Source: Pseudevernia furfuracea | Lineage: Eukaryota > Ascomycota > Lecanoromycetes > Lecanorales > Parmeliaceae | DNA length: 64,000 bases | Direction: 5' to 3' | Assembly: GCA_022315425.1 (NCBI GenBank) | Contig: JAIUPT010000041.1 | Span: 1,116,001-1,180,000, forward strand | Part shown: positions 47,650-59,890 of the stretch, one piece after another | Layout: each line of letters starts with the position of its first letter | Position numbering within the stretch: the stretch's first letter is position 1 | Notes under the pieces: generated by a model | Databases searched by the model: none | What the model was told of the DNA's origin: nothing | The model's input: the letters and a program-made list of their open reading frames with translations, nothing else | Translations under genes and position numbers: made by a program

Positions 47650-48313
47650 GGTGAGGGGATGAAGGTCAGATTATCTTACAGAAGAATGTGGCTAGATTAC
47701 GTACTCGTACATGCTTGGCGCTGAGAAATATCCCACCCCCTTCATTTCCCCTAATAACCCCCAATGAGTCAAAAGTGCGAATGCGACTGATCTTGTACAA
47801 AAGGGAGGGAAATGATGCTCTCTGCCTTTGAGTTTGTTGGGATGTTTAAATCGTCACGCGATGTCGGCTTTCCAGGTTGCTACACTCAAGGTTTTGCTAA
47901 AAGTCCTCGAGTAAGTAAAAGTTCCGTTACTACTCTACATGTCTGCTTGAATTGCGTATGGCTGAATTCACACCAATGGTACTTCAGTCTTGATTGTCTT
48001 GATTGTCTTAGTTCCAAAGGTATGGCTGTACAAGGCATTGGCGACTCTTTCCAGGTCTTTTCGCCCAGCAATCGTCCATGCGCGTTCCCGACGTCAGTCC
48101 AGCATTTCTCTTTGAACTGGACCCTACAATTTACCTCTTGCTCGAGAGGGGAACGCAAATTTACAGCACTACCCTAGCCATCGCCATCGCCATGCTAAGC
48201 ACGAGCATCATGACTTCTGTCCGGAGCATACACCAAAAGTCATGACAATGGCATCACTGTCTTTGTTTCGTTGAGACCATACGGATTCAGTATGGCAAGC
48301 AGCAATCGCGGTA
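47650..48313. other. Intergenic stretch
   Basis: A 121-codon plus-strand frame (47812-48177) shows no motif and is not accepted as a gene. Confidence 0.4.
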
Positions 48314-49682
48314 TTACTCCTGTGAGATAGCCGTCCGCGGCACTTTCCCCATCGTCACGACAAGGCTTTCAGAATAACCTAACAGAAGAATCAAACTTTG
48401 TACCTCATCAAGATTTCGTATAGAATTTTCTGACTTACCAACCCCCGTCCAGGATCCCCCCTTTCCCTGTCTGATGCACATTGCAGTAATGGCAGTTGCA
48501 GCCTCCCAGATCTCGTACCAATTGGCGAATTGTCGAGACTTGCTCCCTGTAACTCTGAGTATGCATTTCGGGGCTTTCGAATTGAGTGTCAGCGTATTTG
48601 TGTTGTAAAGCTTAATAGGGGGGTGGGGGGGGTTGGGTTTCTACTTTCGGCTGGAGCCTTATACCATGCAGGAAGAGGAGTCTCCAGATTTGGGTCATGG
48701 ATGGCCACCTGTGCAAAGATTTTTTCTTGTTTAGACGTCTCCATTTGGTCCACGATGGCCTCACAAGCGTCGAAGACCGCGGAATCACGTGAGTATGGCT
48801 GAGCACTACACACCACTCCAGGAACGAATTTGCTGACCATGACCGCGAGGTCGTCAGTGCCTCCTAGATGCCCATGATCAGCAAACTTAGCAACCATTCG
48901 GATCTAAGCGCAAGGATTTGCACATGCCGCCTACCGTCGTTTTTTGAAGCCCCGCCTAATGGTGGATGTGCACCCACACAGCGGCGAATGACATAAAGCG
49001 CAGCAATGCCTGCATCAGTCGGTTTTACATGAGCTACCGTACCAGCGTTCAGAAGGACAGGCTCAATGAAGCATGTACCATCGGCTTCGAAAAAGGTCAA
49101 CATGGCATCCAATCAATGACAGGACGGCAGCAAAGACATGGACGAGCGTCGTTACTTACAGCTTAGATACCGCTTTGGGAGCCCAACGTCATACTTGGTC
49201 GCTGCGTTACGAGGCCCAAAACTGACTATACTCTCAATCGGTGGAAGTAATGTCCATGCATCTAAGCAGCTTGAGGATTTCATGCCCGTACCAAGTCTTT
49301 CATTGCACACAATTGTCCATCCGCTGGGCAACGGAGGTAGATCAGGCCCTGGTTTAGGTCCAGGGCGGGGCCGAGGCCCCGCGGAAGCATTGAACGTCGA
49401 GAGGAATGTATCATTCCATAACGGATATGGATCACTTGATGAAAGAGCCGAGAGTGGTATGCTAGGAACATTCAATGGCAATGCAATGGTGCCATCCCAT
49501 TGTCCGGATACAGTACTTGAGGAATTGGATAGGAGGGAGGCGTCGGTCGCCGCTTGGAGCCCATTTGGTAAAGCTAAATTCGGTGTTGAATTTGACTCTG
49601 CTGGTAGTATTGGATGGACAAGCTGTAGTCCCAATGCTGAGACAGCAATGGTTTTTAGCAAGGCAAGCTGAACTGGCAGCAT
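48314..49682 (-). CDS. Secreted fungal protein of unknown function, frame broken at a G-run
   Basis: Exons (minus) 49682-49160, 49084-48935, 48863-48439, 48378-48314. The first 24 residues are a signal peptide. A Ser/Asn-rich region with N-glycosylation sites and a Pro/Gly linker (PRPRPGPKPGPDLPPLP) precede the conserved part: GMKSSSCLDAW, FGPR, then DGTCFIEPVL, DDLAVMVSKFVPGVVCSA and FDACEAIVDQME. After LPAWYKA the frame runs into CCCCCCCCACCCCCC (plus strand 48618-48632) and stops at 48589. Shifting by one base there restores KCILRVTGSK, NWYEIWEAATAITAMCIRQG and, after a clean 60-nt intron, GYSESLVVTMGKVPRTAISQ to a stop. Both family halves are thus present, and only the homopolymer separates them. 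It is either a very young frameshift allele or a base-calling error. Confidence 0.72.
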
Positions 49683-50161
49683 GACTTTACAATGGACGCA
49701 TCACCGGTATATAGGTGTGCCAGACCTTCTTCAGAGAAGAGAGACGAGATTCCTGGTACGTTTGGACACGTTATACGGATGGACGAAACGTGGCGCATAA
49801 ACGTAACTTTCATTAAGCGATAGTGAACCTCACAGGCCTATAAACTCAAAGCATCGGCAAAGCCTGAGGCGCGTATACTTATATCCGCAAATCGTGGCAA
49901 ATCGTGGCAAATCGGGCAGAAGACACGGTTTCTAGATTTGTAGCCAAAAAAGATGGCCGAAAATTCGAGCAGCCTGCAGCACGCCGATGAACAGCTTCTA
50001 ATTCTCCGAAGTTAGTAGCGAAAGGGTTGGAACGTGGATCAAATACCCCACCTATCAATTCTGCCACAGCGAGGACACGAAAATCGTCTCTTAGCGAGGA
50101 GCGCAGACCCAGTTTGACGATGGATTATGATTTGTGTCTCGCTTCCAGCATTTCAGGTATT
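49683..50161. other. Intergenic stretch between secreted gene and methyltransferase
   Basis: A short direct repeat AAATCGTGGC occurs twice near 49889-49908. No gene is supported. Confidence 0.5.
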
Positions 50162-51285
50162 CTACCGGGACCTTCGACTGCGGTACATATAAATTTCGAC
50201 CACCTCCAAATCTTGCGCAGTCTGGCTTCTACATCGATCAGGCAGTGGAATGGCAGTATGCTCAGCCTCGACAAATTTGGCACCTGCCATCAAGTCGAAG
50301 AAAATAGCTTCGCTATCGTGCCGCACTTTCAAGGAAACAACAATCAAAGCATCCGGCGAATTTTCAGCGACGGAGCTCAAAGTCTTCACCAGTCCGGGTA
50401 TGCTATCGGGGTTGTATGTGCAATCAGATACTATGACTAGATCAAATATTTGTTTCGCAACCCGTTCAGGGAGACATTCCTCCCAGTCTAAGATCGATGT
50501 AGCAAGTCTACCCTTGCTGGAGATATTTTTCGCATTTTGGACGTTGTGGTTCAGGATATCCATTGCCTCCGGTAAATCGGTCAAGAGGACGTCGCTTGTG
50601 GAGCAGAGGCCCGCTACTTGTAAACCTACTATTCCACATCCACTTCCCAACTCGAGGATTCTGGGTCCACGAGGAGTAGACCTTTGGAGGCGCTTAGCGA
50701 GATCAGAAGTCGGTCTTGGCTGGAGCACAAATGTGCTCAAGAAAGCAGTTAATGCGATTCCCGCGTCCCTAGCAGCGTACATCAGGCGAGCTACTCGTAA
50801 AGATGAGGGCACAAACAACGAGCTCACCAGATATGCCGTGCGATGCTTTCGCCAGTCTCTTCCACTATGACCCTTTCAGGGCCTGAGTTCGTTCTGTACC
50901 TTCTTTCAACGATACTGCCGGCTTGGTTCTTGTCACGGTCGAATGTATCGCTCCACACGCCGAGGATCTCAGGCATGTCATCTAATGAAACACTGTTCCC
51001 TTCCCTGCTCCGTCCCGAGTTCACGACAAGCCGCCAAGGCACAGGTGGAGAGGCGTGTGCATCTCTGACCTCTATCCATAAATTTCGCATGCCGCTTTTC
51101 CACTTCACAGTCTGCCATTCTGACATCCACTCTCCTTCGTATTGAGCGGTCACGATTATGGCATAAAGAGTGAGATCGACAGGGTAGAAGTCATCACCGA
51201 GATCAGTGGTGATGGTGATTAGAGCTCGGACGTGGCCTTTCGGGTCGAGTTTGGGGGATTTCAGGAAACGGATGTACCAGACCAT
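50162..51285 (-). CDS. Class-I SAM-dependent methyltransferase (MTF16 / METTL21-like)
   Basis: Exons (minus) 51285-50828 and 50768-50162 with a canonical 59-nt intron; 354 residues. The N-terminal half (MVWYIRFLKSPKL onward) is a beta-rich extension found in fungal members. The catalytic half has HIW-DAGIALTAFL (the W[ED]A block before motif I), motif I RILELGSGCGIVGLQVAG, motif II TDLPEAMDILNHNV and motif IV LVIVSDCTYNPDS. This layout belongs to the METTL21 group, which methylates lysines on chaperones and translation factors; the substrate here is unknown. The intron falls exactly between HIW and DAG, so single-exon reading would lose the SAM-binding start. Confidence 0.9.
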
Positions 51286-52385
51286 TGCGTGTGAACAGAC
51301 TTCTAAAGGTAAGCTCTGTACATGGAGGCCTTCTCACTGATTATTCTGATGATGGAAAAGGATATCCCTAGCTCTAATGTCTTTAAGGAGCAGCTGCGTA
51401 ACTATTTTTAGATATTCAAAACCGCTAATCCTGCCAAGGCGCTAGTTACTATTCAGGGTTTGGGTTTTGTATCTTTTGAACTTCACCCCTAAACAACACA
51501 GCGTCTAAGAGCATTTCGGAGCGTTGTGGGGTAGAAATCTTTGTGTCTGCCAGCTGGCCAGATGACTGACCTTCTTAATAATTTTTTCACATACTCCAGC
51601 TAATAGTAGAGACCTTTTTAACATTCGTCTATCATCCAATCCCCTTCATCTTTACTCGTGCAAATAGAACCAGAGGTTGTCTCAGGACAAGCTCTTTCTT
51701 GCCCATGACATTGTTCGGATTGAAGACATCGCGCTGTAAGACTCTGATTTCTTTACCAATCGTATGCGCTAGCTACTAATCGAATATTGCTTTTGCGCAT
51801 TGCTAGTAAGTAAAATGAACACCAGTATGGTAGAATAGTCACCTGCTCTAGCTCTAGAAAATTCGAGTACATCTGTCAAGCAAGGGACATACTCCCTTAG
51901 CGTTGCGTGGCAACCAAAGCTCCACTTCTACTTATGAGTACCAGCGACCACGTCAAAAAAGGACCAGTGTCGCTGTAGAGGTCGCGATTATATAGAAATT
52001 CAGTTCGAGCGAGCAGAGATGCGTGAGTGTGGTGGAAATATCAAAGTCTCATTGAACTAGCAGCTAACATTCCTAAGTCCAGTTAGCACAATGGTCAGGA
52101 GTGATCATGAATCTTTCTGGCTATCTAAGAAAGCGCCGGGGACATGAAAGTGTTTAAAGATCCCACCGCCTCTTCTACTTAGGTACGTCGCAGCGAAAAA
52201 ATGGCCAGTATTACTCCTTAGCCTGAATTTCCTATACCTTCCACCTCTTCGGGGCTGGTTGGAAATCGATTTGCTTTTTGGGATTTCTGGTTGTGGCCCA
52301 AGGGGTAGGTGTGGACGGTTCGAGTTTGAGGTGAACGATTTGTCTACCCAAATCTTGTTGCTTACATTCGAAGGCTTCAAGGCTT
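51286..52385. other. Gene-free AT-richer stretch
   Basis: No open frame of useful length or motif. Only short, stop-rich frames are seen. Confidence 0.45.
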
Positions 52386-52389
52386 CCTA

Positions 52390-52740
52390 TGCCTTGATAC
52401 TTTTACAATTGCCAGGGGGTGACGGGCTCGTGCCATCCATATTGCGCGCCAGCCATATCCACAGCGTAAATCTCTTCGTTCTTAAGCGTTACTCGTACTA
52501 AGGTGTGTCGATAATCCGTGCCGTCAATCTTAGGCAGGCCCTCACTCGCGTACACTCGCATCAAATGGTGTTTGGCGTCCCTCACAAAGTGGCCGACTTC
52601 ATCAATCTCGGAGTAGAGACCTGTTCACGGTCAGCATGACTACTTTAGGGTTTAATCGAAGTAACCTAGTGACGACTTGCCTTTAAGCAAAGCTTTGACA
52701 GCGTTGTGCACCTACGATACAGCAGTGCTGCAGCTTTGGT
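52390..52740 (-). pseudogene. Isolated gene fragment, family uncertain
   Basis: On the minus strand, VHNAVKALLKGK is followed by an intron-like stretch ending in CAG, then SEIDEVGHFVRDAKHHLMRV, SEGLPKIDGTDYRHTLVRVT and EIYAVDMAGAQYGWHEPVTP, stopping at PWQL. The coding texture is strong and two parts join over a plausible intron (the donor is weak, GTCGTC). Before and after it, frames are broken. The AVDMAGAQYGW..PV.PW text resembles a segment next to MYND-type zinc fingers in fungal proteins, but no zinc ligands are present. I treat it as a remnant of a larger gene. Confidence 0.5.
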
Positions 52741-53310
52741 AGGTCAGGAGTGCTTCTTGATCATGGATGTCCGAGACTATTGCGTATGGGAACCGCATCA
52801 GTTGGCTTGTTCCGATGTAGACATTGGTATGTATGAGCCAAGTCTTTCCAATTTTTTCAATCCGCCCAGGGTTCTACATATAGCTAGTCTTGGTGTACAG
52901 ATAAAAAATCTGCTGCGCCAAAACACCGGCACGATACAAAGCATGTCGCACTAGCGCAGCTTTGCACAAAGGACCCGAGCTTCGAGTAAATAAGAACGTT
53001 CAGCATCGATGAGTTGATGGAGAGAATTTCGATTGAGCGGAAGCAGGCTTATGAGTACGGTAAATACCAGGGTGAATCGAGGCCGAGGCTAGAAGTGTGA
53101 TGAGACTGGGAGCTCTGATCGTATCCCAGCAGCAGTTGGACAAACCAGATTGGTGCACAGATGAAGAATTCGAGTCTGGAATGACATTTTATTTTAATGC
53201 CCTTCCATGTAACGGCTTCCAGTTTTCCTTTGTACTTTAGCAGGTTATAAGTTTTACGATTCCGCCGTCTTCGATCGACGCGTCGTTTCTATGGCATGAT
53301 GAATTACTTT
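52741..53310. other. Intergenic stretch
   Basis: Nothing supported; it includes the 3' side of the acyltransferase gene. Confidence 0.45.
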
Positions 53311-55098
53311 TCACATCAACGAATTTTGAATTTTGCTCACACTACCATACTTGGCTTGCCACGCAAAGAAGTACAACAGCGCTGCCAGCGGCTGACCCAC
53401 AAGACAGAAGCTGATCCAAAATATGCAATTCCCTAATAGCTTTCCGTTGATACCTTCCATTCTCTCCAGAGGCAACGTGAAAAAGATCATCGGTATCTGC
53501 ACGATCATTCCGATGAACGCGACACCTAAGATTATAGTCTGGTCAGCCTTTCGCTCCTAGCCGTGTATAAATCTGCAACAGGAAAGGAAAATCGAAAGTA
53601 CCAAGAATGTTGTGCGTCGGAACTCCCACCAACAGCTCGTGTAATATCCCGCTGAGCACAAAAACCCACGCGCTCGCCGCATTCGGACTCCACCCCTTCC
53701 CCACCAGTGGCGCATAGATATGCCTCTTCATGAAATGATAAACAGGCTTATTCCAAGTTCTCCAATAAGTGCCAACGCTCGGGCTATTCCACCACTCCGT
53801 ATAGAATTCTCGGTCGCCAAACCTCATAATTTCCGCCAGTGCATTGAGCGCGGATTGAAACACAGCGAAGAAGCCGGCTAGCCAGATTACTAGGCTGATA
53901 GTGGAAAGCTTCATCAGGCGCTCGAGGATGGAAGGTAGGTCTAGGGAGGCGATTTTGAAAAGAGAGTTGTGGAGGAGCGGGGCCGCATACTGGGCGGAAG
54001 CGAGCCATATAAAAATACTGAGAGAGGAAGCTTCGGCGAGGCGCTTTGCAATAAATGACCAGCGGATGGTAGATGTGCGGGGATAGACAGGCTGGTAGAC
54101 TAGGGTAGGCGCCCACCAGAAGTAGGAGAGGTTGCTGAGAGTGATGTTTCTTGGATAAGGACAGGCGAAGTAGAAATCTGGGATGGAGGACGCGTAGTCG
54201 GGGTTTAGGAGGGCATGGCGTAGGTCGCGGTTTGTAAAGGCGTACGAACAGATCTTGAGCCAGACGATGATGGCATGCACTTCCGATATGGTGCCGATGA
54301 GAGGGTGATGAATTAGGTTGTACACCGTGAGGCTTGTGACGAGGAGAGAAAGAGTGGCATTGATGCCATGGGCCCAAGCAATGGTAAGCCAAGTCGTTCG
54401 AAAGCTCTGGGCAGCTTGTGCGCCATCCGGAGAATCCTCCGAATGCCTTTTAGCGCGACCAAGTGCACCTTTGGCTTGGTGTGCCGCGGCAAGTTCGATG
54501 ATGTAGGCGACGAAGAGATGGCAAGGGACGAGCAGATAGAGAACAATACCGAGACGTATGTCTTGCCGGCGATAATCGTGGCAGCGTATACATATAAGAA
54601 CCCCGTACTGGAGATCTGTCAGGGTCGCATCGATCAAGGCTCAGATGCGGCCTCCCTTACTTTCATGAAATTTTCAATGACCAATCGTAGATTCATTACA
54701 ACTACATGAGCTCTTGGTCAGCCCATTTTGGAGAAACTTCCGGCCGGGGTTGCAGCTTTGATAATAAAGGAACACGTACTTAGAACAATGACCATCAGAT
54801 TTCTGAAGCCGAGGAAACTGGGTGTTTCTTCCGCGTCGCGGCTCAAGCAAGAAGTGCGAGCTCTCGAGTGAACTGCAGCGATATGTCGGTATTTAGACGA
54901 GATATTGCTTTTATTAGGGCCAGTAGCAGTTCCTCTAGCGTGACTCTGACTATTTGAGAAAGAATTTCTATTAGCTTGAGCTGGAGTTTTATCGTGGTTC
55001 GCTATATCTGGTGGGCTCAAGGTGCGAGCAATTGTCGCCATTGAAGCAATTGCTTCCTCGCGTTCCGAGAAATGGGGCTCTTTCTCTGAAGAATCCAT
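53311..55098 (-). CDS. Diacylglycerol/sterol O-acyltransferase, MBOAT family (DGAT1-like)
   Basis: Exons (minus) 55098-54780, 54701-54661, 54607-53602, 53525-53311; 526 residues. It esterifies diacylglycerol (or sterol) with acyl-CoA in the ER membrane for lipid storage. The hydrophilic N-terminus ends in RHIAAVHSRARTSCLSRD, common in DGAT1. Exon 2 codes for only 14 residues (VMNLRLVIENFMK), which DGAT1 proteins require. Many helices follow. The MBOAT acceptor motif is REFYTEWWNSPSVGTYWRTW (Glu where many have Asp in FYxDWWN), then HFMKRHIY, and the catalytic His is in SGILHELLVG. Exon 4 continues VAFIGMIVQIP to the stop. All introns are canonical (53-78 nt). DGAT1 is preferred over sterol acyltransferase because of the N-terminal text; this is not certain. 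Confidence 0.9.
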
Positions 55099-55417
55099 TG
55101 TTCGAAGAGAAAGAAACCAGTGGGTGAAACCCCAATTGAAAATGATATATATCACATTGTTGATGAAGAGAGCATAGTACAGCAGACAATGTAAATGTCC
55201 TGTGTCATGGTATTTGCCAATTGCCATGCACAACAATTTCCGGGTTGGGGCAGCTTCTGCACGTCAGTTGCAGATCTCCCGGGCTTTGCCGCATGCGCGC
55301 TTGGCGCGTCAAAGCAAGCTTTCAGCAGCGTACTTTAAAGTAAAGAGCTTGGGTCTTACTTTCCACAACAGCTATCATGATCGTACCTTGTCCCATAACC
55401 CTACATACAAGGTGATT

Positions 55418-57495
55418 ATGGACAGAGAATATCAGAGCGGTGGCTATGGAGGAGGAAGTGGAGGCGGAGGCGGAGGCGGATATGACGGGCCTCATCGTCG
55501 GCCATTTGGAAGAAGTCAGTGAACCACCAAACACCCTGCGCCTCATGTCCATTAATCGAAGCTCACAAAATGCACTACAAAGACATGAACTGATCCTAGA
55601 ACAGGGCCAGTCACAGACTACACCTCGTCCATGGTACAATGGATGCGACACCGCCAACCACGATACAAAGGAGGAGGGCGAATGGAGATGGAGAGGCCAA
55701 GCCCAAGCTACATAGTCGATGTATGTAGCTCCAGGAAAACCCAAGCTTCAGCAAATCCCAAAAATTTCTGATTTCTCCCATTGGGTAGATGCTCCCGCCT
55801 TCTGCAAAGCCCCAAAATGCCGCGGATTCTGTGCCTGCGAAACTCCTACACTCTTCCCTAAACAAAGTCAAGCATCCAATCAACGTTGTGAAATGGACAC
55901 CCGAAGGACGACGATTGTTGACAGGCTCGAGTATTGGAGAATTTACGCTATGGAATGGTATGGGTTTCAACTTTGAAACGATCTCACAGGTAGGTAATGT
56001 CCCATATAGTGATCTGGTACATCCAGCTGATTTTCACTTGTAGGCACACGACAGCGCCGTGCGAGCAGCGGCTTGGTCACACGGTGAAGATTGGCTGATT
56101 TCGTCAGAGCAACATGGCGTTGTAAAGTATTGGCAGCCTACATTCAACAATGTCAAAGTAGTTCAAGCCCACGGTTTTAATGACGCCGTTCGTGATCTCG
56201 CTTTCTCACCCAATGACAGCAAGTTCGTGACGGCATCCGATGATAAAACGCTCAAGATCTTCGATTTCGCTGGAGGTATTGAAGAGTCTGTACTTACTGG
56301 CCACAGTTGGGATGCCAAGACCGTTGACTGGCATCCTTCCAAAGGCCTGCTCGTCTCGGGATCAAAAGATCATGATGTAAAATTGTGGGATCCGCGCACT
56401 GGTAGATGTCTCACTACACTCCACGGACACAAAAACACTATCTCCAAGACGAAGTTCGAGCCGAACAGAGGGCAATTGCTCGCTACAGCGGCGCAGGATC
56501 AGACGGCTCGTATATTTGATCTACGAATGATGCGGGACGTATGCCTCCTCCGAGGTAACCAGGACAAAATCGCGACTTTGGCCTGGCATCCTATCCACAG
56601 CTCACTACTGTCTACTGGTGGTGCAGATGGCAGCATATGCCACTTTCTTCTTGACGAGCCAAATATACCACCTGGCATGTCGACGTCGACGTCTATACCT
56701 CCCTACGACAGCGCAGACCCAGCTAGTGCTCCTGCACAAACTATTTTTCCAGCCCACACGATCAAATACGCGCACGATTTTGCGGTCTGGTCCATCGATT
56801 GGCACCCCTTGGGCCATATCCTAGCCTCAGGGTCCAATGATCGTGCCACACGTTTCTGGACACGCCCAAGGCCGGGAGAAACAGATTGCTTCAGCGACAA
56901 ATACCATCTGGGCGATGCGGCCGCAGAAGCCCAGGGTGCCTGGGACAGACGAGGCGGGCGAAAGGTGATGCGCGAAGATGAAGAGCAAGAATTAGAAGAC
57001 GAGGCGGATGGCCTGCAGGATCAAAAGATGCCTGTCAAACAACCTATCTTGCCTGGTATCCCAGGCCTTAATATGCCCACCAATGACATACTTGATGGAC
57101 CTCCAGCCCGACGATACCCTAACATAGTAAACATACCGCCTCCACCTCCCAATCTACCAAACGGCCTCGCAGGCATGGACCCCGAACAGTTCAAAGCAAT
57201 GCTTGCAAGCGGAAATCTACCTCCTCCACCTCCACAGTTTGGCGGCGGGCTACCACCACCGCCCCCGAACTTCGATATGTCGAAATTGCCTCCCGGTCTA
57301 CTACCTCCAGGCTTCCAGCCACCTCCCGGAATGCCGGTTCCTCCACCCCCGGGCGGCTTTGGTGGCTTGCCAGGTATCGACGCCGAGGGAGCGGGGTCCG
57401 GGGCTGGAGGTGTTAGGAGGAGGGGACCGCTGCCGAGTCAGGAGCAGAGCCTGATAGAGGAGCAGAGGAGGGGGAAGTATAGGATCGCCAGATAG
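55418..57495 (+). CDS. PFS2: Polyadenylation factor subunit PFS2 (WD40)
   Basis: Exons 55418-55514, 55605-55720, 55789-55989, 56044-57495; 621 residues. PFS2/WDR33 is part of the cleavage and polyadenylation factor and, in relatives, contacts the AAUAAA signal and links 3'-end factors. A Gly-rich start leads to RPVTDYTSSMVQWMRHRQPR, diagnostic for this family. Then come seven WD-type blades, for example VVKWTPEGRRLLTGSSIGEF, WSHGEDWLISSEQHGVVKYW, TASDDKTLKIFDF, SGSKDHDVKLWDPRTG and ASGSNDRATRFW. The C-terminus is Pro/Gly-rich (PPPPPNLP, PPGGFGGLPG) and ends ...QRRGKYRIAR. The first three exons are short and the introns are 54-90 nt. An in-frame ATG further upstream (55202) exists, but the start at 55418 fits the family. 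Confidence 0.95.
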
Positions 57496-57679
57496 GATGT
57501 TTGGCGTTTGGTAGTGACGCAATCCATGTCCATCTCAAAGAATAAGGAGTAATGAGCCATTGATATTGGCATGAGCTTTCACCAAATAGCAAGCCATCTA
57601 AACTTTTCCAAGTCATCCTCAATGCTTTCAAGATACCAAGCCATCCTCAATCCAAGTATTTGGACCTCCTTTTCCTCAT

Positions 57680-59090
57680 CATCTTACCTAGGCGGCATTC
57701 TTCTTCTTCTTTTTCTTCTGGAGGTATGGCCAATAGGTTGTTGGTTGTAAGGACGAATTACTCAGGAGATTGTTAACAACAGCTCGTTTTCAGGACAACA
57801 TTGGTAAAGAAGGCAGTGATTTGGACAAAGGGAAAATGTCGCAGCACTCACCTCCAAACACGGACACGCCGATTCCCATCTCCGCCAGTCGTCGCAAAAA
57901 TGTTACCAAACTCGCCAGCCGCAACACATGGCTCTCAAGGCAAAGGAAGATGAGATGGCAGTAAGGGCGATATCATGCTCTGCGACTGTAAAAAATAACA
58001 TACTAGTAGAGACTGCGTCTTTGCTAGTGGACGTGTGGCTTTTGAGCCGAAAAATGGTTTCCCCGGTATCAAGATCCCACAACTGGAAAGCCCCGTCCTC
58101 GGAGCCACTCACTGTACGTGACCAAAGTGGCGAATTTGCGACGCAAATAATACTGGACTAGCGCACTCATTACCTCTGATCACAATCATCTATGAATGTA
58201 CTGTGTGTCTCTTACTTTCTGGCCCTCCAGTGTCAACACCTTTATTACTCTGTCCGAAACGAAGCCGCTACTCGATACACTTTCCCACACTCTGATAGTC
58301 TGGTCGCTGCTGCCGGAAACCAGTTTTCTACTGGTCGCTTCAAATCCGACAGTATTCACAACATCCATGTGGCACCCTTCTCTCCTCTGCCAGGAGGTGA
58401 CATTGCTGAAAAGGCTCCCATGTTAGACAGTCCAAATCCGAATAGAATTATCGTTTAAGGCAGCAGCTAGCATGGCGCAGTCAGGAGAAAATGCAAGATT
58501 GAGAAAATCATGATTCAACAGGAAAGATATCGATTCTTGTCCGGTTTCAACAGACCGGATAATCACTTTACCAAAGTCAGATACGCTTGCTGAATATTCA
58601 CCAGTGGAACCATATGCCATGGCGCGCACAGTGGTACCAGGGCGTCCAGAGAAGCTGGTTGAGCCGCTCGCGAGATCCCATACCTGACACAGAATTCAAG
58701 TCATCACTTGCTACACACAGAGGGAATTTGCTTACTCCGACAGGATGATTATTATTTGTTCCGGGAAGATTAGGGAGACCATAAGACGCCAGGAAATTGC
58801 CACAAGGACTAAATTGAAAGCCACATCTCCCACGCGAACTGTCCCATCCAACGAGTGTTTTAGTAGATATATCGATTATTGAAATCTCATCACGAGTATG
58901 TATTGCGATGTGCTTGTCGCTGGGGCCAAAGCACAGCGAAGAGACATTATTTGATGGGTCCGTATCAAAGATAGTTTTCTCTGATGAGTCCACATCATAG
59001 ATGTCTTCGAGGCTGGTTCGGCGCTGAAGTCTTGAATTATATATTATGTGCCAATCGCCGTGTTCCCCTTTGAAGTCTGTGGGGAGGCCT
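57680..59090 (-). pseudogene. WD40-repeat protein gene with in-frame stop (probable recent pseudogene)
   Basis: Blades read in order on the minus strand: VSSLCFGPSDKHIAIHTRDE, FQFSPCGNFLASYG, then across a canonical intron (58684-58735) VWDLASGSTSFSG, FLNLAFSPDCAMLAAALNDN and SIRIWTV. Here a TAA (58423-58425) interrupts, but the same frame goes on to GFEATSRKLVSGSSDQTIRV, then over a second canonical intron (58158-58215) to VSGSEDGAFQLWDLDTGETI. Near 57900 the frame changes once more into FGNIFATTGGDGNRRVRVW. Splice sites are intact, so the loss is probably young. The upstream part (beyond 59090) was not found; DWHIIYNSRLQRRTSLEDIY is the first readable text. A Tup1-like repressor or signalling beta-propeller is possible. 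Confidence 0.62.
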
Positions 59091-59362
59091 TAAAGCCTGA
59101 GATCAGCCAAATAATTCCCCACATCAGTCACCGACGACTCTGCCGTGGATGGGTGAAGGCCTTGCTGGGTCTGGGGGTCCTCTTATATCGGTCCAGACTT
59201 TTCGGCCATCCTTATGTCTTGCGTATCTACAGTAATGCTAGTTTGCACACTGGGCGTTCTCTTGGATGGCTAATTCTGATTCACAGAATAATTTTCTTTA
59301 AGGGTGAAATGGTACCTATCTTGCTGTGAAGCGACGAGGTGGTTTACCCGGGGCCTCTGGGA

Positions 59363-59890
59363 TTAAAGCAGTTCTTTCTTCACCATGGTCCTCAGCAACA
59401 TGCTTTTTGATGGCAGCGCGACTATCAAATGGCCAGCCGAAGAAGCCACATGCCGCTTCTGTACACCGAAATCTTGGTGCCTGGCTTTCCTCGTGTATCT
59501 GACAAAGCTCCGGGGAATTGAATCCTTGTGCAGCTCTAGGACACCAGGGCTATGTCGCGCTTTGAAGTCGGATAAAATTTTGTCAGCGACTTGCTCAACT
59601 CCCATGATCCTTTCCACAAGGCCTTGATACCGTGTTTGAATGTTGGAAAATAGCGTAGGATCTGTGATTGTGATTGAGTCCACTGAATAAGAGATCAATG
59701 TTGAACGTAAGCAAATATTGGGGCGACAAAGACTTACAATGAGAACCTGCGTTCATCCTTCCAACTAGCGAAGGCAAGCCACGTTGCCCAATCGAATTCG
59801 CAAACTGACAAATCTGCCTAGCCCACGAGATTCGTGTAGATACCACTCTAAGGGCGAAAGCTATCTGCGATCTTGAGGCGCACTTGCGCT
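59363..59890 (-). CDS. Antisense open frame with a canonical intron, unknown
   Basis: Two frames (about 59890-59738 and 59682-59363) join over a 55-nt intron with GTAAGT, TCAACAT and TTCAG. The protein reads VVSTRISWARQICQFANSIG ... SNIQTRYQGLVERIMGVEQV and is helical and charged. There is no ATG at the front; a TAG lies just upstream. It overlaps the HLTF relic on the other strand from about 59815. It may be the upstream part of the WD40 relic or chance. No family is recognised. Confidence 0.28.

Noticed and set aside
47812..48177. 121-codon plus-strand frame
   Set aside because: No signal peptide, domain or composition bias, and it lies between a relic and a secreted gene on the other strand.
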